A stretch of 64,000 bases of DNA from Pelomonas sp. Root1444. Its GTDB lineage: Bacteria > Pseudomonadota > Gammaproteobacteria > Burkholderiales > Burkholderiaceae_C. This document shows positions 47,618-55,984 of the stretch, in pieces. The position numbers were made by a program, and so were the translations under genes. The notes below the pieces were generated by a model, which did no database searches, had not been told where the DNA came from, and saw only the letters and a program-made list of their open reading frames with translations. Each line of letters opens with the position of its first letter. The first letter of the stretch is position 1. The stretch spans positions 248,001-312,000 of the forward strand of contig NZ_LMFP01000003.1 in NCBI RefSeq assembly GCF_001426885.1, in the 5' to 3' direction.

Positions 47618-48517
47618 TCAGGCGCGCCGACGCAGCGCCAGCGCGAGCAGGCCGCCACTCAGCAGCAGCGCCATCGAAGGCTCGGGCACCGGCGCGGAGG
47701 CCACGGTCCAGTCGGTGCCGCTCTGGCTCGTCAGCGAGTAGCTGATCGCATTGCCGTCCAGGGTCACACCGCTGATGCCCTGCCATGTCAGCGTGCTCGC
47801 AAAGTCGCTGCTGGCCTCGCTGAACCAGTTCGGCCCGGCGCCGGCGGTGCCCGCGGACGCCCGCGAGAAGACACCCAGCTCGAACGGCGTGCCCAGCGCG
47901 ACCGTGACGCTGAAGGCGACGTCCTGGGCTATCACCTGGTGAAACGGAAAGCCGCCCTGCCCCTGACCCTGGGCGCGGAAGGCCTGCCCGGCCACCGGCG
48001 CGTTGTTGAGCCAGACCTGGCTGCCGATGCGGGTGTAGCTGTTGCCGATGGGCAGGCCATCGAGCACGCCGTCGAGATGGACGCTGAAGCTCACCACGGC
48101 GTTCTGCCCGATCTGCGCCGGATCGGCCGGAATCAGCGTCCACGTATCCGTCCAGCCTGCGGTGCTTTCGGCGGCTGCGAAACCGGCGCTGGCGTTGGCG
48201 CGGAAATGCGCGTACATGCCGACCGCGCCGTAGGTCGCGCTGCCGTGCGAGCTGGCCTGAACAGAAGGCGCCGCCTGCGTGTAGGCGCCACTGGCCGTCA
48301 ACTGCTGCCCCGGCGTGGTGGTCATGGCGGCGTTGCAGTTGGACAGGCCCGGCTGCCAGTCGAACAGGCTGCCTTCGACCGGGAAGGAACCAGAGGCCAT
48401 GCCGGCACAGCTCGACACGAGGGCGCCCGTGGCGCCGAGGTCCTGCTGGCTCAGTTCGGCCGCGAAGCTGGGCAGGCTGGCCAGGGCCAGAGGCAACACT
48501 TTGAGGCAGTTGCGCAT
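47618..48517 (-). CDS. PEP-CTERM sorting-domain protein, intact parent of the decayed copy
   Basis: 299 residues. The signal peptide runs to about residue 19 (LPSFA-A). A Cys pair in the mature part (SSCAG; GLSNCNAA) may form a disulfide. The tail VPEPSMALLLSGGLLALALRRR is seen in parts. It shares its N-terminal coding region and promoter with the pseudogene at 45232-45414, which shows a past duplication. Function unknown; a surface or matrix role is likely. Confidence 0.86.
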   Translation of the reverse strand: MRNCLKVLPLALASLPSFAAELSQQDLGATGALVSSCAGMASGSFPVEGSLFDWQPGLSNCNAAMTTTPGQQLTASGAYTQAAPSVQASSHGSATYGAVGMYAHFRANASAGFAAAESTAGWTDTWTLIPADPAQIGQNAVVSFSVHLDGVLDGLPIGNSYTRIGSQVWLNNAPVAGQAFRAQGQGQGGFPFHQVIAQDVAFSVTVALGTPFELGVFSRASAGTAGAGPNWFSEASSDFASTLTWQGISGVTLDGNAISYSLTSQSGTDWTVASAPVPEPSMALLLSGGLLALALRRRA

Positions 48518-48677
48518 GACGCTCTCCTTGTTTGGTGACCGAAGGCTATGCCTGCGCCCGGGCGCCGTCAGCCCCTATAACCGGCTGATCCCTGGCGGGC
48601 TCGAAATACGTCTGTACACCGCAGGTGTCGCGTTCAAGGTGCCGGGGGTGAAGCCTCTGGTCGCTTCGCCCTTGCCG

Positions 48678-49010
48678 CTACGTCGGCAGCCTCAGTTGCA
48701 CGCCCAGCGACCCGCACAGCGATTGAACACCCGCCGCCTGCGGCGCCGCCACAGCGAACGCGAACACGCTGTCATCCACGCCGAAGCTGCAAAGCACGAG
48801 GCCAATGCCATGGAGCGCCTGCGCGAGGGATTTCAATGGCGTATCGACCGGCGCCTCATCCCGAGCCTGCCAGCCCTGCCAGACGGTGCCGGCCTCCAGG
48901 CCGTAGCCCCAGGCCAGCCCGACGCCATGCGCGGCGGCCAGGTTTCGAGCCTGCCAAGCGCGCAGATGGCGTCCCGTGCGAACGCGCGCTAGGGATCGAT
49001 CGTCAAGCAC
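48678..49010 (-). CDS. Small hypothetical protein, possibly the remnant of a larger one
   Basis: About 110 residues if started at GTG 49010. The composition looks like a real globular protein (HGVGLAWGYGLEAGTVWQGW; GIGLVLCSFGVDDSVFAFAV). There is no signal, no clear ribosome site and no family I recognise. It lies head to head with, and 24 bases from, the PEP-CTERM gene at 49035. The 160 bases between it and 48517 carry the shared PEP-CTERM promoter block. It could be a C-terminal fragment left by a rearrangement. Confidence 0.35.
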   Translation of the reverse strand: MLDDRSLARVRTGRHLRAWQARNLAAAHGVGLAWGYGLEAGTVWQGWQARDEAPVDTPLKSLAQALHGIGLVLCSFGVDDSVFAFAVAAPQAAGVQSLCGSLGVQLRLPT

Positions 49011-49034
49011 GCCGAACGTATCCTGCCGAGCATC

Positions 49035-49868
49035 ATGTTGAACACCCGATTGAGGAAGAGCGGTTTGCAAATCAACAAGTGGAGCCTTCGGGTCGCCGTT
49101 GCGGCATTGGTGGGGTTCGCGGGGTCAGGTCATGCCCAGCAAAGCCAGGTGGTGGGCGTCGTGCAGGTGGACGGCGAAGTCCGCAACTACGTGGACACGG
49201 GCCCGCAACAGGCCAGCGGGTCACTGCTGCTCGGTGGTTTCGAACTGCGCTCCTCTGCCGATCTCGCGACGGGTGCCCTGAAGGCCTATGCAGCAGGCAA
49301 CAGGCCGGGCGACGGCATGGCCACCGGCTCGGCCGGGGCAACGTTCACTGACTCGCTCTGGTTCAACGGAGCGGCCGTCGGCACCTATGTCGGAGAGTTG
49401 CGGATCGCTTTTGACGCGACCCTCACATCCGATGCGTCCTACGAAGCCACGTGGGATGGAATTTCCGCGACGACGAACGTGGCTGTCAGCACCGCGCCGG
49501 GCAACACGCAAATCCGATTCGCGGCGACCGACTGCAGCAGCATCGCCCTCTCTTGCAGAGAAGGCGGCTCGGTTCAGGAGGCCTTCTCAATGCCATTGGT
49601 CATTGCCTCGACCGACTTGCAAGGTCGCGGTTCCGTCCTGTTCACTGCCAGCGTCCAGGCGACCGCAGTTGGCGGCGGCATCGCCGATGCGGGACACACC
49701 GTGCGCCTGTCCCTCGCGCTGCTTCCTGAGTACCAGGCCTATTCGTCGGCCTCGGGCGTGTTCCTGTCGGCGGTACCGGAGCCATCGACCGTGGTGATGC
49801 TGCTCGGTGGATTGCTTGTCGTCGGCGTCTTGCGCAAGGGTGGCTGCACCCCGCGAAAGCAGGCCTGA
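49035..49868 (+). CDS. PEP-CTERM sorting-domain protein
   Basis: 277 residues. The signal peptide runs to about residue 34 (GSGHA-Q). A beta-rich body contains one Cys pair (TDCSSIALSCREG), and the tail is VPEPSTVVMLLGGLLVVGVL. It differs in sequence from the other three PEP-CTERM proteins. A REP element begins 26 bases after its stop. Confidence 0.85.
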   Translation: MLNTRLRKSGLQINKWSLRVAVAALVGFAGSGHAQQSQVVGVVQVDGEVRNYVDTGPQQASGSLLLGGFELRSSADLATGALKAYAAGNRPGDGMATGSAGATFTDSLWFNGAAVGTYVGELRIAFDATLTSDASYEATWDGISATTNVAVSTAPGNTQIRFAATDCSSIALSCREGGSVQEAFSMPLVIASTDLQGRGSVLFTASVQATAVGGGIADAGHTVRLSLALLPEYQAYSSASGVFLSAVPEPSTVVMLLGGLLVVGVLRKGGCTPRKQA

Positions 49869-49893
49869 CTCATCCTGGGTGGGCCGGCCAGCC

Positions 49894-49925
49894 GTAGGTT
49901 GGGGTGAGCCCAGCGAACCCCAACG
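49894..49925 (+). repeat. REP element 1
   Basis: GTAGGTTGGGGTGAGC...GCGAACCCCAACG, an imperfect palindrome (GTTGGGGT / ACCCCAAC). This is the same unit that recurs at 50572, 51140, 51188, 51330 and 51379 around the RAYT gene. Confidence 0.9.
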
Positions 49926-50000
49926 CTCATTCGCCCGCCTTGACGCCCGTGTCACGGACGCTTGCGCATGATGCGTCGATGACGCCGTCGCGAATGAGTG
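49926..50000 (-). pseudogene. Relic of a RAYT transposase C-terminus
   Basis: The stretch TCGATGACGCCGTCGCGAATG and the opening ATTCGCCC repeat, with changes, the last 75 bases of the intact RAYT gene (50606-50680). It sits directly beside REP element 1, just as the intact gene end sits beside the REP at 50572. It is a second, almost wholly deleted copy. Confidence 0.6.
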
Positions 50001-50021
50001 GCACTCGTGTAGCCTCCTCGC

Positions 50022-50585
50022 ATGCACCGCCGCCTCGCCCTGGTCGCCACAGCGCTCATTGCCAGCGCCGCCCTCGCCACCTGCGCCGTCGTCAGCAGCG
50101 CGCTCGCCGGTCATCTCGACATCGAGCAGTCCGAGATGCAAGCACGCATCGCGCCGCGCTTCCCGACCCACCATTGCAAGCTGCTCGTCGCCTGCCTGGA
50201 CGTGTCCAATCCCATCGTCGTGTTGACCGACGGCGACGACCGCATCGGCATCACGGCCGATGCCAAGGTGACGCTGGGCACACGTGAACGCATCGGCCGG
50301 GTCGGCCTGTCGGCCCGGCCTCGCTACATGCCGGCCGAGGGCCAGCTCTTCCTGGAAGACCTGCAGGTCACGACGCTGGAGCTCAGCGGCCAGCCCGCCG
50401 AGTACGCAGAGGTGGTGAAGCTCTATGCCCCGCAACTCGCCAAGGACGCGCTGCAACGCCATCCCGTCTACACGCTGGATACCAGCACCGCCAAGGGCGC
50501 GCTGGCCAGGCTGGCGGTGCGGGACGTGAAGGTGGTGGGGGGCAAGCTGAGGGTGAGCTTCACCGAGAGCGGTAGGTTGAGGTGA
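50022..50585 (+). CDS. DUF1439 (YceB-like) secreted protein
   Basis: 187 residues. The signal sequence has Cys at residue 21 (ALATCAVVSS), not a clear lipobox. The body follows the DUF1439 pattern: IAPRFPTHH, then VSNPIVVLTDGDDRIGI, then GQLFLEDLQVTTLEL. The final codons (GRLR-stop) lie inside a REP element at 50572-50603, so the repeat defines the 3' end of the gene. The function of the family is not established. Confidence 0.75.
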   Translation: MHRRLALVATALIASAALATCAVVSSALAGHLDIEQSEMQARIAPRFPTHHCKLLVACLDVSNPIVVLTDGDDRIGITADAKVTLGTRERIGRVGLSARPRYMPAEGQLFLEDLQVTTLELSGQPAEYAEVVKLYAPQLAKDALQRHPVYTLDTSTAKGALARLAVRDVKVVGGKLRVSFTESGRLR

Positions 50586-50603
50586 GCGCAGCGAACCCCA
50601 ACG
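50572..50603 (+). repeat. REP element 2, overlapping the DUF1439 stop
   Basis: GTAGGTTGAGGTGAGC...GCGAACCCCAACG. The TGA at 50583-50585 that ends the DUF1439 gene is made by the repeat. It also ends just before the stop of the convergent RAYT gene. Confidence 0.9.
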
Positions 50604-50605
50604 CG

Positions 50606-51130
50606 CTATTCGCCCACATCCATCTCCGCGCCGCTCACACTTGCCCACCCTGACTCGATGACGCCTTCGCGAATGAAGCGGTGGATGCTGGAGTGCGGCC
50701 AGTCCGCCGCCCGTTCGGCCCAGCCATGCTTCACCGGATTGAAATGGATGTAGTCCACATGCCGCTCGAAGTCGACGTCGTCGCGGATGAGGTGCTCCCA
50801 GTAGCGCCGCTGCCAAAGCCCCCGCTCGCCCTTTGAGGCACGGCTGGCGCTGATGCGTTCGCCCTGAGGGACCCGCCGCGAGAACCCTTGTTTGATGAGC
50901 ATGATGCGAGTGGCGAAGTCCGCGTCCTCGCGCGGCAAGGTCATCAGCACGTGCAGGTGGTCGGGCAGCACGCAAATCGCGTCCATGACGAACGGGCGTG
51001 ACTTGCGTACGGTGCGGAAGCTGTCCCGCAGTGCGTCGATGTGGTTCGTCAGCAGTTGACCGCTGCGGTCGGCCGCGTTCAGCGTCAAGAAGTACGTGGC
51101 ACCCGGCGTATCGGCGCGGCGATAGCGCAT
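50606..51130 (-). CDS. REP-associated tyrosine transposase (RAYT, Y1 family)
   Basis: 174 residues from ATG 51130; the longer frame reads through a REP. It is a single-domain Y1/HUH-type nuclease. The HUH motif is HLHVLM in LPDHLHVLMTLP. The catalytic Tyr is probably in HVDYIHFNPVKHGW, a hallmark of RAYTs. RAYTs cut REP-flanked single-stranded DNA and are thought to spread REPs without moving themselves. REP units flank the gene on both sides. Confidence 0.93.
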   Translation of the reverse strand: MRYRRADTPGATYFLTLNAADRSGQLLTNHIDALRDSFRTVRKSRPFVMDAICVLPDHLHVLMTLPREDADFATRIMLIKQGFSRRVPQGERISASRASKGERGLWQRRYWEHLIRDDVDFERHVDYIHFNPVKHGWAERAADWPHSSIHRFIREGVIESGWASVSGAEMDVGE

Positions 51131-51139
51131 CGTGTTTCC

Positions 51140-51218
51140 GTAGGTTGGGGTGAACGCAGTGAACCCCAACGAGCTATGGCGGTCAAACGTTGGGGTTCGC
51201 AGGCTCACCCCAACCTAC
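51140..51218. repeat. BIME: paired inverted REP units upstream of the RAYT
   Basis: One REP in direct orientation (51140-51171), a short spacer with GGCGGTCAAA, and one in inverse orientation (51188-51218) make a large hairpin. A partial third unit (CACCCCAACCTACC) follows at about 51228-51241. An almost identical pair stands at 51330-51409. Confidence 0.9.
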
Positions 51219-51248
51219 GGGCTGACGTCACCCCAACCTACCGGGCTG

Positions 51249-51320
51249 GCCCTCGCGGTCGGCTGCATTCAGCGTGAAGAAGTAGGTGGCACCCGGCGTG
51301 TTGGCGCGGCGGTAGCGCAT
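51249..51320 (-). pseudogene. Relic of a RAYT transposase N-terminus
   Basis: Reads MRYRRANTPGATYFFTLNAA from ATG 51320, nearly the same as the start of the intact RAYT (MRYRRADTPGATYFLTLNAA). It breaks off after about 24 codons where the REP block begins. It is a truncated second copy in the same orientation, again flanked by REPs on both sides. Confidence 0.85.
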
Positions 51321-51329
51321 CGCGTTTTG

Positions 51330-51409
51330 CGTAGGTTGGGGTGAACGCAGTGAACCCCAACGACTCGCGGCGGTCAAACGTTGGGGTTCGCAGGCTCACC
51401 CCAACCTAC
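51330..51409. repeat. Second BIME, flush with the ClpP-like gene end
   Basis: A direct REP (51330-51362) and an inverse REP (51379-51409) with the same spacer type as the BIME at 51140. It abuts the stop codon of the ClpP-like gene (51413-51415), so the transcript of that gene ends in a strong hairpin. Confidence 0.9.
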
Positions 51410-51412
51410 GGG

Positions 51413-52633
51413 CTACGCGCCCGCAGCGTTGAGGCTGAATTGGCGTCGACTCTCGAAAGGTGCGTCTCCTGGCACCTCGTCAACCAAACCAAGCACCATT
51501 GCCTCGGTCGGCGTTAGCTTGTGTTCCCCAGTAAAGAGCTCTCGCGCAACTTGCACACATAGCAGCCACAGCACCCGCACAATAGGTTTGGATTCCTCAG
51601 TAATTTCGCTTCGATCTTGCTCCGAAAGGCTGTCCCACTTGGACGCTACGGCATATGTAAAGAACGAAAATTTGTGCTGCAACATTAGCTTCATTGCCTC
51701 GCGCCAATGACGCTCGTCGTTCATTGAACTGAATAGTGTCATCTCGCGGGAGGCAAGAGCAATGGCATCTTTGGCGCTTCGATCAGACACCGAAGCTGCA
51801 AGCACAGTCATAAACAGATCTAAGTCACGTTCGTTTCTCTCGCCACCGAGCATTTTGGCGTCTGGCGCGAACTCTTTGAACAATTGAGCCAGTGAATCCA
51901 AAGAGCCTAGCCTCCTAGACCTAGCGCGTCGATATAGTGATCTCTTCTTGCTCCAATTTGTCACCACGCCCCATCTCACCATTCTATTGAGTGCATTCTC
52001 GAGAATGCATTCATTCGATTTGCGCAGATGCCCGGAGATAAAAAGAAGAAGCGCAACAAGGTCAAGGCGAACATGCTCGCAGGACGGCAAATGAAGCCGG
52101 CCCAGAGAAGTTTCGAACATTGTCGTCCGTTCTTGGGAGCGCTCTCGTAGAGGAGTTGCCTGCGAATGGATGTCCAAATACATCCACATCCATCGGCCAT
52201 ACATCTGGGCTGCGATCTCCAATGCGGCACGATCATTGCCGGCCTCAAGAGTTTCTGCAGCCTTCAACGCTGTAGTTGGTGTAACGTCCCGGACCGCTCC
52301 ATAACGAACGTCGTGGAAAAGGATCTCCGAATGCGGCAGTGCAACAGCGCAATCGCCCAACGCTAGCAACATTGCTGCTGCACTATAAGCCTTGTTGGTA
52401 GCGACGGTGATGAGCTGACACCCATCCCCGTCTTGGTTCGAACTTTGCACGAGCGATTTAATGGTGGAGATTAATCCAACCATTCCGCCTGGACTATTGA
52501 GTGCGAGCGTAATAGGATCATTCGACTCTTGCCGAAATTCCAGAATTTTCGGTATCAGCTCTTTAAGCAAATCATCGTCAATCGCGCGATTGATATGCAC
52601 ACAGCGCTTCCAGTTAATAGTGTCTTCTTTCAT
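51413..52633 (-). CDS. ClpP-like serine protease with a large internal insertion
   Basis: 406 residues from ATG 52633, with a strong GGAGG site. The N-terminal part follows ClpP/SDH proteases: LALNSPGGMVGLIS (residues 43-56), a candidate nucleophile Ser84 in NKAYSAAAMLLALGD and His107 in EILFHDVRYG. The closing ClpP motif is KLTPTEAMVLGLVDEV (372-387), with Glu370 where ClpP usually has the catalytic Asp. Between them lie about 230 extra residues, mainly helical. Base composition is near 50% G+C, far below the neighbours, which suggests acquisition. No ATPase partner is nearby. Confidence 0.75.
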   Translation of the reverse strand: MKEDTINWKRCVHINRAIDDDLLKELIPKILEFRQESNDPITLALNSPGGMVGLISTIKSLVQSSNQDGDGCQLITVATNKAYSAAAMLLALGDCAVALPHSEILFHDVRYGAVRDVTPTTALKAAETLEAGNDRAALEIAAQMYGRWMWMYLDIHSQATPLRERSQERTTMFETSLGRLHLPSCEHVRLDLVALLLFISGHLRKSNECILENALNRMVRWGVVTNWSKKRSLYRRARSRRLGSLDSLAQLFKEFAPDAKMLGGERNERDLDLFMTVLAASVSDRSAKDAIALASREMTLFSSMNDERHWREAMKLMLQHKFSFFTYAVASKWDSLSEQDRSEITEESKPIVRVLWLLCVQVARELFTGEHKLTPTEAMVLGLVDEVPGDAPFESRRQFSLNAAGA

Positions 52634-52738
52634 AGATCCTCCCTAGTGGAACGGTAAAGCCGTTCTCAGATGTCAAAACAATGGCGAAACGAGCGCCTGT
52701 CTCAATAACGGCTTGGTTAATCGCCGTCAACTGCGCGC

Positions 52739-54453
<1,715 letters not shown>

Positions 54454-54457
<4 letters not shown>

Positions 54458-54759
54458 AGCTTGCCTTGAACCAAACCGCGGAAGCCGTAGACCGTGCGGT
54501 CGCCGGCCAGGTCGACCAACTCGACGGTGCGCGTTTGCCCGGGCTCGAAGCGAACGGCCGTGCCGCTGCAGATGTTCAGGCGCATGCCGCGCGCGGCCTC
54601 GCGGTCGAAGGCGAGTGCGGCGTTGGTCTCGGCGAAGTGGTAGTGCGAGCCCACCTGGATGGGGCGCTCGCCGCTGTTGGCGACCTTCAGCGTCAGCGTG
54701 CGACGGCCGGGGTTGAGTTCATGCTCGCCCTCGGCGGTGATCAGTTCGCCGGGGATCAT
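54454..54759 (-). CDS. ureB: Urease beta subunit
   Basis: 101 residues from ATG 54759 ([16 protein letters not shown]). [17 protein letters not shown] is the family signature. The start shares its A with the TGA of the small His-rich gene upstream, so translation of the two should be coupled. Confidence 0.97.
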
Positions 54760-54920
54760 CACTTGCGGCCCTTGGTGAACCACCAGACGGCCACGCCGGC
54801 CGCGGCCACCAGGGCCAGCGTGGCGGTGCCGTCCCAGCCGTGCATGTGCGGGCCGGCGGGGCCGTGGCCTTCATGGGCGAACGCGGGGGCGGCGATCAGG
54901 AGCAGGGCAAGTGCGCGCAT
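54759..54920 (-). CDS. 53-residue His-rich membrane protein between ureA and ureB
   Basis: A short gene from ATG 54920 to TGA 54759. A hydrophobic signal-like start ([15 protein letters not shown]) is followed by [16 protein letters not shown] with four His, one membrane helix (about 32-46), and a basic end WWFTKGRK. Its stop overlaps the ureB start in TGATG and it lies 14 bases after ureA. A nickel-related role, such as a small accessory of uptake or sensing, is suggested by position and His content only. It may be a reduced HupE/UreJ-like protein. I know no named family for it. Confidence 0.7.
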   Translation of the reverse strand: MRALALLLIAAPAFAHEGHGPAGPHMHGWDGTATLALVAAAGVAVWWFTKGRK

Positions 54921-54934
54921 GGTGGGCAGGCCGT

Positions 54935-55237
54935 TCAGGCAATGGGTTGGTGGACGGTGACGAGCTTGGTGCCGTCCGGGAAGGTGGCTTCGACCTGGAT
55001 CTCCGGGATCATCTCGGCGATGCCGTCCATGACGTCGTCGCGGGTCAGGACCTCGCGGCCCTCGCTCATCAGCTGGGCGACGGTCTTGCCGTCACGCGCG
55101 CCTTCGAGGATGGCGGCGCTGATGAAGGCGACGGCCTCGGGGTAGTTGAGCTTCAGGCCACGGGCCTTGCGCCGTTCGGCGAGCAGCGCCGCAGTGAACA
55201 AAAGGAGTTTGTCCTTCTCACGTGGAGTTAATTCCAT
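54935..55237 (-). CDS. ureA: Urease gamma subunit
   Basis: 100 residues, the usual length. [20 protein letters not shown] and [21 protein letters not shown] are the family signatures. It is the first structural gene, 31 bases after the nitroreductase stop. It shares one operon with the small His-rich gene, ureB and ureC. Confidence 0.98.
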   Translation of the reverse strand: MELTPREKDKLLLFTAALLAERRKARGLKLNYPEAVAFISAAILEGARDGKTVAQLMSEGREVLTRDDVMDGIAEMIPEIQVEATFPDGTKLVTVHQPIA

Positions 55238-55268
55238 CTCGCTTCGCTCCTCGTTCAGCTCGGTTTGA

Positions 55269-55856
55269 CTATGGCTTGCAAGGCGGGTGCCAGTCGATCA
55301 GCACCTGCCCGGGGTCGGGCTTGCGGGCCGGGCCGGCGGGTTGGCGGGCTGGCGTGCCCAGCGCGATCCAGCCCAGCAGCGTCTCGCCCGGCTCGCAGAA
55401 GGCCGCGGCGATGGCCGGGTTGCGCACCTTGGCGCCGCTGAGCATCATGCCGCCGAAGCCCAGCGCATGCGCCGCGGTCAGGAAGCTGCCGATGGCGCCG
55501 CCGACGGCCGCCCATTGCTCGTGGGCCGGCACCTGCGGGTGGCCGGGGTCGATGCGGGCGACGACGGCGACGGTCATCGGCGGCTTCAGCGCGCGCTCGG
55601 CATCGAGCGCCGCGCCCTCCTCGCCCTTGCCGGCCGCACGGGCCGCGTCGGCAAACAGGGCGGCCATGCCTTGCTTGGCGGCACCGCGCACCAGCTTGAA
55701 CCGGTAGGGCACCAGCTCGGCGTGGTCCGGCGCCCGCAGCGCGGCCTGGGCCATCAGCGCCAGCTGCGTGTCGCTGGGGCCGGGTTCGACGAGGTGCTTG
55801 GGGCCGACCGAATAGCGCGTCAGCAGCGCGGCAAGGCTGGTCGGCGTGGCCTGCAT
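55269..55856 (-). CDS. Nitroreductase-family flavoprotein, YdjA type
   Basis: 195 residues from ATG 55856; the longer open frame is the translated repeat upstream. The family segments [19 protein letters not shown] and [19 protein letters not shown] match the FMN-binding YdjA group. Substrates are nitro or other electron-poor compounds, and the natural role is unknown. Being 31 bases from ureA, it is probably co-transcribed with urease. Confidence 0.85.
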   Translation of the reverse strand: MQATPTSLAALLTRYSVGPKHLVEPGPSDTQLALMAQAALRAPDHAELVPYRFKLVRGAAKQGMAALFADAARAAGKGEEGAALDAERALKPPMTVAVVARIDPGHPQVPAHEQWAAVGGAIGSFLTAAHALGFGGMMLSGAKVRNPAIAAAFCEPGETLLGWIALGTPARQPAGPARKPDPGQVLIDWHPPCKP

Positions 55857-55861
55857 CGGCT

Positions 55862-55984
55862 CTTGCGGGCCGAGCGCCGGGCCGCTCCCAAGCCGGCCCG
55901 CGCTGGCGATGTGCTTGCCGGTCGATCCGGCAAGCATCGCCGTCCCCTCGGGGGACCGGCCAAGGTGCTCCTTGGACGAGGGGC
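55862..55984 (-). repeat. Dispersed intergenic repeat, compact copy
   Basis: On the minus strand: GCCCCTCGT, hairpin CCAAGG...CCTTGG, CCCCGAGGGGA, a long hairpin (GGCGATGCTTGCCGG / CCGGCAAGC-ACATCGCC), then GCGGGCCGGCTTGGGAGCGG and CGCTCGGCCCGC. It starts at the stop codon of the binding-protein gene, as the 26.5 kb copy starts at the end of its gene. The copies therefore share the same position after a stop. Confidence 0.85.

Noticed and set aside
48559-48675. Sigma-54 promoter (GG-N10-GC) before PEP-CTERM genes
   Set aside because: GGCACCTTGAACGC has the spacing, but flanking bases fit the consensus poorly and the duplicated copy does not keep it.
49870-51420. CRISPR array from the repeated GTAGGTTGGGG units
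   Set aside because: Units are inverted palindromes of REP type with irregular spacing, and no cas gene is near.
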